From positions 3,547,170 through 3,611,169 of the forward strand of contig NW_020653409.1 in the NCBI RefSeq assembly GCF_003589595.1: DNA of 64,000 nucleotides, written 5' to 3'. Each line of letters starts with the position of its first letter. The first letter of the stretch is position 1. The notes below the pieces were generated by a model, which ran no database searches, was not told the DNA's origin, and saw only the letters and a list, made by a program, of their open reading frames with translations. The position numbers and the translations under genes are program-made. Shown piece by piece: positions 57,001 to 64,000 of the stretch. Source of the DNA: Hyposmocoma kahamanoa (taxonomy: Eukaryota; Arthropoda; Insecta; Lepidoptera; Cosmopterigidae).

Positions 57001-59654
57001 ATAGTATGTGAAATTGACTATAGTTGCGACTCTTCATTATTATGTGTCAACACATGGTTAACACTCTATCCGTTTCTTTCTTTTTTTATATCAAGTGACA
57101 GGACTGTCCATAACAGTTGCAGTGCCACTCAAAGCTCTAAACGACGAAGATCTGAGGGGCACTGCCACTGCGCTCCTCACCACATAAGTTGACTAGTCCC
57201 ATGTGCCTGTAATTTCACCAGCACCAGTACTCTTCAAAACCGGTACGCTGTAATGCTCACATTACTGCTTGGCGGCAGAAATAGGTAAGGTGGCAGTACT
57301 TCTCTGGACGAACTCTATCACAGGGAACTTTACTGCTGCTAAAACTACTGCCTTTTGTATAGCAATTATGACGAGCACTGAATTAGGAGATCCGTAGTTC
57401 GATTCCCGCTAGAATGTTTCTGAAGTTGTTTATAGTTCGGATGTTTTACGTAATGCATCAGAGTTCATTTGTAGCTCTAATACTCATACAGGTAATGCCC
57501 TCGTTTGACACCAGATAAAAAAAACTTTTAAATTAGGAATGCAAATAAAGCAATTAAACAATATTGTACAGTTTACAGTCATTTCATTGACAGCGGTCGA
57601 ACGACGTCATCGATTTACCATGAATCGTTAATATCCCGAACCTATTGCTTCGAAGAACAACCGTAATTAAAACTGTAATGTCATTATAATTGAATCTAAT
57701 TCAGTTACATACCGTACATATTCACGTTACTGTCCAGGTGTAACATCCTGATGTAGACTGAAAGCTATGCATTTTATTTGATTTTTTATTCATGTCCCTC
57801 GAGACCAAGGTCGGTTTTTTTGTAATATCAAGTGACGGGACAAACAAGTGCGCCTGATGGTAAACTACACGACTGTCCACAACAGTTGCAGTGCCACTCC
57901 GAGCTTTAACTCGCAAAGATTTGAGGGGCACTGCCACTGCGCTCGTCACCTTGAGACATAAGTTGACAAATCCCATGTGCCTGTAATATCACTAGCACCC
58001 TTAGCGCCCAGTTACACGAGAAGAAAGTTTCCGCGCGGCCGCCGCCACATGGTTACCACGCCTTCATGTATATTAATGGCGAATCTAAATTCTATTTACT
58101 ATGCAACAACATTTAAACTCCTCTCCATAAAATTACCTACATAGGTAATTTTAAATTCAAGCCAGGCTAGCCTCTGTGCCCGGAACGCTCATTTAAATTA
58201 AAACGTAAGAGCTAAACAAATAGAGCGTATTTCGCCATGACAGTTAGACGCACGCGGTCGCTGCGCGGCGGCAACGCGGACTCCGCTCTTCGACCGCGCG
58301 GCGCCGCGCGTGGTGAACACGTTGAAATTCGTGTCAAATAAATAAGTCGCCCCTTAGCCTTCAAAGCCGGAACACAGTAATGCTGACATTACTCCTTGGC
58401 GGCAGAAATAGGTAAGGTAAACATTGCAACCAGTCCGAAATGTTGAGGTAAATAAAATGTTTTACTTTTAAAATCAAATCATGATCATCAACCCATATAC
58501 GTTCCACTGCTGGGCACGGGTCTCTCCTCAGGCGAGGGCAAAATGAAATAGTAAGTGAAAACCGCTAAATCAATGCATTGTCGTGGAATTTTCGTTTTAG
58601 CAAGATATTTAAATGCCTTCTATAGATTTAAAGTTCTGCAACGACTACGTACAGGCGTGTCGCTTACCACCGGAATCACGACTTCGTCCCGTCACTCGGT
58701 ATCATAAATAATAATTGAAAAAAATTTGGACGTTCGAGAAGAATCTGCCGAAGAAGCCGAGAAGGCGTTGACGGGGAAATCGTCGAAGACAGGAAGAGTT
58801 TTGGGAGACCTTTGCCCTGCAGTGGGGCACAAATAGGTTAAGATAAAAATTACCCTAGCGGAATTCCTATCTCCTAATTCAGTTACATTAGCTGTATAAA
58901 AGAACGATAAAATTTATGTAGTATAATAAGCTAAAGGCCATTTAAGTATCATAACAAAAAATTTTCAGTATACCCAACTGTATTTTCATCGAACTATTGT
59001 ATTATCATCGAACACAATAGCGTAAAGCAATTGTTTACACAGCGGGACATAATTTTTCGTTTCATGATCATAACAAGTTCAAACCTACACTTTTTGATGT
59101 TTTACAATAACGTCATACTTATTCCCAAGTCATAAAGTACAGTGATAACAGGGTAGAAACACGTGGCTTCGTGACAAGGATGATTGTATAAGCCCAAATC
59201 ATTTTTAAACGACTACAAAAAAGAAGAAGGGTCTCAATTCGGTTCTACTTTTATTTTATTTATTTTAATCTAGTAATTTTCTCGTTAGGTAAGTAAGGCA
59301 GCATCGATCATTAGTGATTGATTGAATGAATGAATATCATCAGTGCCATGCCGACCTATTTCAGCAATATAACAAATATTATTATTGCAATATAATCTCA
59401 ATCTTTCTCCATGGAATTACAATAACTTGACGCCCAGATTACTGCGGATAAGATGGAAACATTTCTTTATGCAGTGAATGAAAGTTGTAATATTGTAATA
59501 AATACGAAGACTTACCTTCACTGCAGGAGGTTCAACGGCAGACCGCAGTTTGGCTCGACCAGCGCCTCCTGCTTGCCGGATCGCTTCCATCAGGTTGGCG
59601 TGAGCATTTCCGACAGACGGCGGCGGTGGCGGCGGCGCCGGAGTCTTTTCGATC
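44890..59654 (-). CDS. WASHC1: WASH complex subunit 1, last two exons
   Basis: Two minus-strand exons, 59654-59516 and 45078-44890, joined in phase 0 (108 residues visible). The first encodes the end of a polyproline run (PAPPPPPPS) and the WH2 actin-binding motif HANLMEAIRQAGGAGRAKLR. The second encodes the connector DLMADLHAKLSMRRRGISG and an acidic tail ending ENEWE, with the conserved Trp that contacts Arp2/3. WASH1 activates Arp2/3 on endosomes as part of the five-subunit WASH complex, driving receptor sorting with retromer. The N-terminal WAHD1 region is upstream and not found in the window. The WH2-to-connector linker is short: the Lys/Glu-rich linker of human WASH1 is largely missing. 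The intron is 14.4 kb and transposon-filled. Confidence 0.92.
45828..45960 (-). repeat. Abundant repeat copy
   Basis: ttaaatcgcaaagatctgag, ggggtactgccactgcgccc and gtgcttgtaatttca: reverse orientation, partial. In the WASHC1 intron. Confidence 0.6.
46692..46856 (-). mobile_element. Palindromic MITE, GGGTCG family, copy 2
   Basis: gggtcgtattctagaactct at the left and the complement agagttctagaatacgac at the right; the interior is the reverse of copy 1 at 23401. TAA at the left; the right flank has decayed. Confidence 0.75.
47060..47350 (-). repeat. Dispersed repeat (gaattgagaacctcc family), reverse
   Basis: accgacttcgaaaaggggag, gaggttctcaattcg, ttgtgaaccgatgtggctga and ccacctctaaggatggcaaa: the reverse of 25440 and 63835. 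Confidence 0.6.
47370..47450 (-). repeat. SINE type 2, 3' fragment, reverse
   Basis: gtgccagacgaccgcgtcca and ttgcctggtcacaaactaga, like the reverse copy at 54668. Confidence 0.5.
47536..47590 (+). mobile_element. LINE 3'-tail remnant
   Basis: gacgatttcaagtgtaatta, acctatgaaataaagataat and ttgagtttga match the 3' end of the LINE at 32907-33962. Confidence 0.5.
47627..47998. mobile_element. Harbinger-type MITE (372 bp)
   Basis: Flanked by TAA (47624-47626 and 47999-48001). Ends aggaccgtttacacggggcc and (reverse complement) tggcgcatttacaccggacc, then similar agccattcca words on both sides. Non-coding. Confidence 0.65.
48130..48255 (-). repeat. Abundant repeat, 5' part, reverse
   Basis: accggaacgcagtaatgatc, ggcagaaataggtatggtga and gtacttccctggacgaactc match the 330-bp family. 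Confidence 0.6.
48841..49394 (+). mobile_element. LINE 3' fragment, split by a MITE
   Basis: Matches the 3' end of the RT element at 32907-33962 (aataagattccggagcatat, cagggaagtcggcac, gactttgag tail). It has stops and a 222-bp insertion at 49090-49311. Confidence 0.8.
49090..49311. mobile_element. Harbinger-type MITE (222 bp) inside a LINE
   Basis: Ends share gactaaagcacataa as inverted repeats: ggtcggcagactaaagcaca at the left, and gggtcgccggactaaagcac from the right on the other strand. TAA on both sides (49087-49089 and 49312-49314). Removing it restores the LINE sequence. Confidence 0.8.
49575..49622 (-). repeat. Abundant repeat, short fragment
   Basis: gataaggtggcagtactttc, ctggacgtactctctcacaa and ggagctca. 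Confidence 0.5.
50290..50545 (-). repeat. Abundant repeat, nearly full copy, reverse
   Basis: gaagtgacaggacgaacacg, aacacgcctgtctataacag, cgcaaagatctgaggggcac, ttgacaagttccatgtgcct and ggcagtactgccttgggcta. Confidence 0.65.
51190..51345 (+). mobile_element. tRNA-derived SINE (type 1)
   Basis: tgcctccgtggccgaacggt (box A), cgggtttgattcccgtgccg (box B), gagaaatatttgtatggacc, then ctcgtgagtttgggtgtaat. Promoter boxes look intact. Confidence 0.75.
52243..52527. mobile_element. Mutator-type MITE, 285 bp, copy 1
   Basis: attgacttacaaataaatgg at the left; the right end reads ccatataattgtaagtcgat. Flanks atacttagc and atgcatagc form a 9-bp duplication with two changes. Nearly identical to copy 2 at 53640. 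Confidence 0.75.
52538..53540. other. WASHC1 intron between the two 285-bp MITEs
   Basis: No exon or recognised repeat. A small AT-rich direct repeat, aaataaagtttattta, is near 53480-53520. Confidence 0.35.
53545..54165 (+). repeat. Abundant repeat, split by a Mutator-type MITE
   Basis: 5' part gtagagctccctgtgaaaga to 53639, 3' part from 53934 (attgcgttccggtg, tgctggtgaaattactggca, cttgtcaacttatgtctcag, cttaccaccagacgcaagac). The 285-bp MITE sits between them. Confidence 0.7.
53640..53924. mobile_element. Mutator-type MITE, 285 bp, copy 2
   Basis: Perfect 9-bp duplication ccttaacac (53631-53639 and 53925-53933). Inverted ends of about 30 bp: attgacttacaaataaatgg and, on the other strand, cattgacttacaattatatg. 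Only about ten differences from copy 1 over 285 bp were noticed by eye. Confidence 0.85.
54668..54845 (-). mobile_element. tRNA-derived SINE (type 2), reverse
   Basis: gccagacaaccacaccaatt, gcctggtttcaaactagagt and ggagatgaacccggaacctc (reverse box B). Longest reverse copy of this family here. Confidence 0.6.
55540..55985 (-). mobile_element. LINE 3' fragment, reverse
   Basis: agtcaaagtcaaaa tail, ctagggattgctcttttcaa, ccggaatcttattgtaaaaa and cgaaatcgtggtaccatgag are the reverse of the RT element at 32907-33962. The coding part is broken. Confidence 0.8.
56036..56440 (-). repeat. Abundant repeat, split by a type 1 SINE
   Basis: aatgacgggacgcccaagtc through gtacttccctggacgaatta, then after the SINE aactctttcacaataagctc. 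The parts join where the SINE entered. Confidence 0.7.
56212..56402 (+). mobile_element. tRNA-derived SINE (type 1), nested
   Basis: cctccgtggccgaacgattc, gaggttcgattcccggaccg, ctcgtgagtttgggtgtaac, tagtgcggggctatgttgag and a (tta)n tail. Flanked by taact/aact, a likely short duplication. Confidence 0.8.
57085..57345 (-). repeat. Abundant repeat, reverse
   Basis: agtgacaggactgtccataa, gacgaagatctgaggggcac, gtgcctgtaatttcaccagc, gctcacattactgcttggcg and tctctggacgaactctatca. Confidence 0.65.
57365..57515 (+). repeat. SINE type 2-like fragment
   Basis: tagttcgattcccgctagaa (box B-like), then cggatgttttacg, agttcatttgtagctctaat and gtttgacacc. More diverged than the other copies. Confidence 0.4.
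57828..58435 (-). repeat. Abundant repeat, split by a Harbinger-type MITE
   Basis: tcaagtgacgggacaaacaa through aatatcactagcaccctta, then after 58353 ccttcaaagccggaacacag and ggcggcagaaataggtaagg. Confidence 0.7.
58004..58353 (+). mobile_element. Harbinger-type MITE, copy 2 (GGGC family, 350 bp)
   Basis: TTA at both sides (58001-58003 and 58354-58356). Reverse orientation relative to 12427-12778, sharing cgccttcatgtatattaatg, gccaggctagcct, cgtatttcgccatgacagtt and tcttcgaccgcgcg. Inserted in the abundant repeat. Confidence 0.75.
58645..58850 (+). repeat. Abundant repeat fragment plus LINE 3' end
   Basis: 58645-58715 has acaggcgtgtcgcttaccac and cgtcccgtcactcggtatca. 58735-58850 has gttttgggagacctttgccc and tgcagtggggcacaaatagg, the typical 3' end of lepidopteran LINEs. 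Confidence 0.5.
59516..59654 (-). CDS. WASHC1: WASHC1 penultimate exon (polyproline and WH2)
   Basis: Acceptor ttgtcatcag, donor gtaagt. After one base completing a split codon it encodes IEKTPAPPPPPPSVGNAHAN, LMEAIRQAGGAGRAKLRSAV and EPPAVK (46 residues). LMEAIRQAGG...KLR is the WASH WH2 signature. Confidence 0.93.
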
Positions 59655-60130
59655 CTGATGACAAAGAATAGGGATATGTAATTCTGGATTGTTATTCAAT
59701 GTTGTCATGAAAAAAAAACAAACGACTGACAATGCTACTATTTTGTAACGTACATAGGTACTTCGAGAGAAAGTTATCCTTAGAAATCTTGATGCTTATC
59801 ATTGAGGAAAACAAAAGATACCTACGCGTTAATATTCAACATCTTTTTGATATATCACTTTAATAAAAATAGAAGTAAATTAATTTGTTACTCTGCGAAC
59901 AAAGCGAGGGATAAGTCGTGCAAAATAGCTGCCCTCGAGTTGAATATTTTTTCATCGCAAAATTTATTAAATAAATAACACAAGCGCAACTACGGTAACG
60001 TGTTTTTTAATTTTGTATTTTGAATTTTTTTTCAAAGGTGCAATTTAGGTTATAACGACTGTTTTAAAATATGTACGTCCTGTTGTAAAATAGAATTTTG
60101 GTTTTAATTAAGCTTATATATTTTTTTTGA
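59655..60130. other. WASHC1 upstream intron, AT-rich
   Basis: No exon found. The upstream exons of WASHC1 were not recognised anywhere up to 64000. Confidence 0.4.
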
Positions 60131-60310
60131 CATTGGATGAGAATATCCCCGGGGTTCGATTCCAATTCGGTCGGACTGGGTGTTACGGGTATATCCCCGA
60201 GTGAATTTCGTTACTCTGCTACTCATAGTACTGAGAATTCCCAAGTTTGAGGCTTGAATTTTTTTATGATATCAAATAACGGGACGAAGAAGCCGTGCGT
60301 CTACAGTGGT
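60130..60310 (+). repeat. SINE type 2 fragment and abundant-repeat end
   Basis: ccggggttcgattccaattc, gggtgttacgggtatatccc, gagtgaatttcgttactctg and caagtttgaggct; then tatcaaataacgggacgaag from the 330-bp family. Confidence 0.5.
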
Positions 60311-60427
60311 AATAATAAAATCATTTGTTTCAGGCCACTGCCAACGATACAATGGTGTTAGTTACAAAAGAAACCCTTAAAACTATGTTGGTACAATTGC
60401 AATGAATTTGGAAAATTAATTTAACCG

Positions 60428-60604
60428 TCTCCGTGGACGAACGGTTACTTACGGCAGGTCTACCACGCAGAAACGCGCCGATAGAAATATTTGTATGGCC
60501 TATATTTATTTCTTACGTGACTTTGGGTGTAATTTGTGGTAGTCCATGGCACCCGCGACACAGGATTTCTCTAGTGCGGGGCTATGAGTGTGTGAAAAAA
60601 AAAG
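60428..60604 (+). mobile_element. tRNA-derived SINE (type 1)
   Basis: tctccgtggacgaacggtta, agaaatatttgtatggccta, gtgactttgggtgtaatttg, tagtgcggggctatgagtgt and an A-tail. The box B region has partly decayed. Confidence 0.7.
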
Positions 60605-60639
60605 GTAAATACACTAATCACTAGTTAATTTGACCAATC

Positions 60640-60881
60640 TTTACCGAAAACTTCAAAATTGTACAGTCAACACGATGGACAAACATCATTAGGATGCCAT
60701 TGCCACTACTAATGGCATAAAAGTCATCAATTCGCGCCTCGGCGAGCATGCTGGTCGTGTTGCAGTGCTGTGGCAGTCCTAATAGCATTCTGAAGATATT
60801 AACGTAATATACTCTCAGTGCATTGTACTGGTGCATTATGTAGGTACAGTGTGTAAGTAACCCCCTAAAACTCGAGTACAC
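60640..60881 (-). mobile_element. LINE reverse transcriptase fragment, degenerate
   Basis: The minus strand encodes FRMLLGLPQHCNTTSMLAEA followed by RIDDFYAI, like the C-terminal LLGLP...FAEA region of lepidopteran non-LTR retrotransposons. Short and without the catalytic domain. Confidence 0.55.
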
Positions 60882-60887
60882 TGACTG

Positions 60888-61130
60888 ACAGTAAGCGACT
60901 CGCCTTTCTATAACAGTTGCAGTGTTGCTCTAAGCTTTATACCGCAAAGGTCTGAGGAGCACTGTGCCCGTCACCCTGAGACTTAAGTTGAAAGCTAAGC
61001 TGTAACGTGTATGAAATTTCACCAGCACTTATACCATTCAAAATCGGAACGAAATAATGAGCATTACTGCTTGGCGGCAGAAATAGATAATATAATATAA
61101 TAGATAACAATGTGGCACATCTACTGCTAC
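60888..61130 (-). repeat. Abundant repeat, reverse
   Basis: gtaagcgactcgcctttcta, aaaggtctgaggagcactgt, caccctgagacttaagttga, gcattactgcttggcggcag and aaatagataata. Confidence 0.6.
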
Positions 61131-61167
61131 TAAAATATAATAGATAAGTAATCCAAGTCAGATCTTC

Positions 61168-63470
61168 TTATCGTGTCGAATACTTCTTTATTTTAGGACT
61201 ATATTGAGCAGCAATTGCTACCTTGATTGCGCTATCCGTGGCCGCGTAGGGATCTTCCCTCGTACAGGTATCAGGGCACAACAGAAGATTAAAGCCAGAT
61301 AAATGATGTGGTCGTCTGACGCAATAATACATAACATTGAGAGTAAATAATATCAACAACGTTGAATGTCAACCAAGACTTAAATTGTAAGACGCTCTTA
61401 CAGAAAATACGTAACTAAGTGAGATTTTCTACATTCAAGCATCAAAATCTAGCTTTAGTAATTCGAGAGCACAATTTCTGAAATTTCTCTACCTAATTAT
61501 AAGAAGCAGTCAAGTAGATATTCAAGTAAACACTCGAGTAAATATTCAAGTAAACGCTCAAGTGAATAACGATAGTCGTAATGTAGATCTTTGTGAGAAT
61601 GTTTACAAATTCATTATGTTTATTTGGCTGTCTTCCAATTTGGGACGATCGATATTGTTTTTATACGGCCTAGTCCAGACATCAAGACGCTTAGTAAGTT
61701 CTTTTTCGGGCTTGTTTGGGACACTATAGTATTTAAAACATTAGAATGACATTGTCTATACATTAACGTCCGATCGTCACATGGGTAAGTCATATACGGC
61801 AAAAAATAATTTAATAGAATAGTATCGTGGTCGATTTATCGATTCTAACATCGTGATATTCAATAAACTTAATATTATACATATAGCGTCATCTCTAGTC
61901 CGCCTCCGATATGTATGCATGTATAGTGAAAAAAATCGTTACAAACCTGAAACAAAGATCTGCAACAGGCAGAGAAATAGGTATGATGGTTCGTTTCGTA
62001 GCTCAGTTTTGGAGAGCGTCAGGCAGTATACTGAAAGATACTCCGATTCCGACGGAATTTGTTTTAGTGATCGATGTGTATATATTTATAACAAACTATA
62101 ATCCATTTCACATAGCACAGGTACGGTGGCGTTTGAGATTTGACGTTTCTAGAGTAGTCACGTAAAATCGAATGAAAAAGAATCGATCTAAATATCTTAT
62201 CGAGATAATTTGTAACTAAGAGTGAATCGATGTAGAGACAATAATTTAGAACAAAAAACAAAGAAAATGAAAAGGATAATGAATAATAGCCGATTTGATT
62301 TATCGATTCGATGGTGTAAATCTCTATGGATAAATATTCCGTTTTATATATTAAATAATTGGAGTAATTTATTTTTATCTCAATCATTTCGATTTCCATC
62401 TACTTAATATACCGTATTTTTTACTTAAAATTACAATTGCAAAAAATTTGTTTGTTTTTGCTATATTGTAACAAATTTACAATTTGTTTTCGTAACCTGG
62501 TTGAGAGATTAGTTAAAAATAATTTTTACGTAGCATATAATAATATATAAAAAAAAATCGAAATGTCATAGTACCCATCACATGTGGAATAGACTATAGT
62601 GGAGTAATTTCACAAAAAAAAATATTTAATAACATGGTACCAAAACATTGTGATATTCAAAAAAGATAATATTACAATATAGGGCAAGTATCTTAGGGCA
62701 TCGACTGTTACCACTAGTACATATTTACTTCCCAGTTTATTTTAGAACTGACCCAGATTAGAAAGAGTGTCAATTAGTAGAGACGCCTCCCAACTTGTAA
62801 AATTCAATAGTTGTAATGAATGTAAATATTAATGGAGTAGCTTCCATTTCAGTCGATTGTTGAATGATATCGATATTTGTAATAAAACTATTGAAATGCA
62901 TTTCACAAGGAACCCCACAACGGTTCCATCTTCGTAGAAATGCAACGCGATACCCTAGGTCCTTTTTTCTTGCCTCTTTTTGCACGCGTAAAGGTGCAGA
63001 CAGATGCATCGAAGACATTGACAGTGAAGTTGGAAATAGAAAACTTTTCCCTGTGCAGACTTGTGTAAATGAGCACCGAGTGTTCTTAGAAATTTCGCAG
63101 CGCGCTCGTGACGGCATGGCGCCTACAGAAATAGCGATTCGCGTGAAAACATTTCAATAAAACAATAGTTACGATTCGAGAAACAAAGTAGTTCATCAGA
63201 AACAACGTCTTAAATGCATTTTTCTTAATAGCTTTAGGCACTTACAAGTACCTTGGAAAGTACAGAGGATCGTTCTAGGGTAATTTTCACGTTAGTTTTC
63301 TCTACCTAATTTCGGTGGCAATTTTTATTATTTAAATATTCTAGGACACTCTCATGAAGTATTACTTAATATTACAGTGTACTTTCCTGAAATAATATTT
63401 AAAACCTCACAATAATGTACTTGAATACTTAAATAATAACAATAATTTTTTATTTAATTTTTTTTCAAAA
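61168..63470. other. Sequence without recognised genes
   Basis: Several ORFs of 60-115 codons occur on both strands (61168-61359, 62064-62399, 62770-63160), but none matches a known family. A 24-bp tandem word (tattcaagtaaac) repeats near 61515-61575. Confidence 0.35.
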
Positions 63471-63471
63471 A

Positions 63472-63765
63472 GCTGCAAGAAAATATAATACAGAGCGCGG
63501 AAATGAAAATGCTAAGATGGGCGCCCGGCGCCGGCGTTACAAGATTAGACCACGTCAAAAACATCCACATAAGAGGCAGTTTTAAACTGAGGCCTATCCA
63601 GGAAAAGTTGCTTGAGAGCCGACTTAGGTAGTACGGGTGTTATGCGACGACCGCCTGATCATATGACAAAAAAGTCCTTGACATGAGTAGCCAGCCCAAG
63701 GGACGTGGTAGACCCCGCCTCACATGGATATCCCTTATTAATAAAAATCTGCGAGAGCATCAGTT
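63472..63765 (+). mobile_element. RTE-type LINE fragment
   Basis: Encodes SAEMKMLRWAPGAGVTRLDH, VKNIHIRGSFKLRPIQEKLL, then after a stop GRGRPRLTW. This is the C-terminal end typical of RTE reverse transcriptases. Frameshifted and truncated. Confidence 0.7.
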
Positions 63766-63834
63766 ACCGGATCGGTCGATCGATCGGTTGCCGGAAAGTG
63801 CGCGAAACCGGATTAATCCAAATATATACTTCAA

Positions 63835-63990
63835 ATTTAAATAGGACCAACACTGTGGTGCTTTGTCACAACACTGTGGTCTTTCCAACAAAAAAGAATC
63901 ATCGAAATCGGTTCACAAATGCCGAATAATCGCATAACAAACATGCAAAAAACACAGTCGAATTGAGAACCTCCTTTTTTTGAAGTCGCT
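63835..63990 (+). repeat. Dispersed repeat (gaattgagaacctcc family)
   Basis: aataggaccaacactgtggt, aaatcggttcacaaatgccg and gtcgaattgagaacctcctt. Same family as 25440. Confidence 0.6.
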
Positions 63991-64000
63991 TAACAATTGC

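Noticed and set aside
59532..59732. 66-codon minus-strand ORF near the WASHC1 WH2 exon
   Set aside because: It is a different frame from the WH2 coding frame and runs past the acceptor.
60640..60881. WASHC1 upstream exon
   Set aside because: The encoded LLGLP...AEAR pattern fits a LINE reverse transcriptase and not WASH.
62770..63160. Pair of overlapping ORFs on opposite strands (98 and 115 codons)
   Set aside because: Neither resembles WASH N-terminal exons or any family I know; no splice support.

Overview
This window looks like nuclear genomic DNA from an insect, most likely a moth or butterfly (Lepidoptera). It is AT-rich, has GT-AG introns, and is packed with short dispersed repeats, MITEs and decayed retrotransposons. 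The species cannot be named from the sequence. No operon, CRISPR array or prokaryotic feature is present. A run of ten Ns at 32388-32397 marks an assembly gap.

Three protein-coding genes could be rebuilt by joining exons whose splice sites and reading-frame phases agree. (1) Plus strand, 1-18509: the 3' part of a very long gene, nine exons plus one probable 51-bp microexon, about 1,954 codons visible. It encodes an acidic Ser/Thr/Pro-rich tail with a protein phosphatase 1 docking site. The best match is the C-terminal tail of an LMTK/AATYK (lemur tail) kinase; the kinase domain would lie before base 1. (2) Minus strand, 32244-22271: ten exons of WDR13, a WD40-repeat protein. Only the first coding exon is missing, and it should lie near or beyond the N gap. 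(3) Minus strand, 59654-44890: the last two exons of WASHC1 (WASH1). They carry the end of the polyproline segment, the WH2 motif and the connector/acidic tail that activates Arp2/3. They are separated by a 14.4-kb intron full of transposons.

Layout: LMTK-like tail (1-18509, +); convergent 3' flanks (18510-22270), with candidate poly(A) signals of both genes only 24 bases apart; WDR13 (22271-32244, -); gap and a truncated LINE (32388-33962); a gene-poor stretch (33963-44889) with MITEs, a diverged tandem repeat and one GC-rich island; WASHC1 last exon, giant intron and penultimate exon (44890-59654); then repeats and LINE fragments to 64000.

The mobile DNA is the most distinctive content. 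At least five MITE families have 3-bp TTA/TAA target duplications (PIF/Harbinger type). One contains a transposase remnant and is itself split by a hAT MITE with a perfect 8-bp duplication. Two near-identical 285-bp elements have 9-bp duplications (Mutator type). Several SINE families are present, and an abundant repeat of about 330 bp occurs roughly 16 times. Many are nested, so relative insertion order can be read. The three genes are not known to form a pathway together. I found no clearly new biological system; the strongest novel candidates are the microexon, the repeated motifs in the LMTK-like tail and the MITE families.
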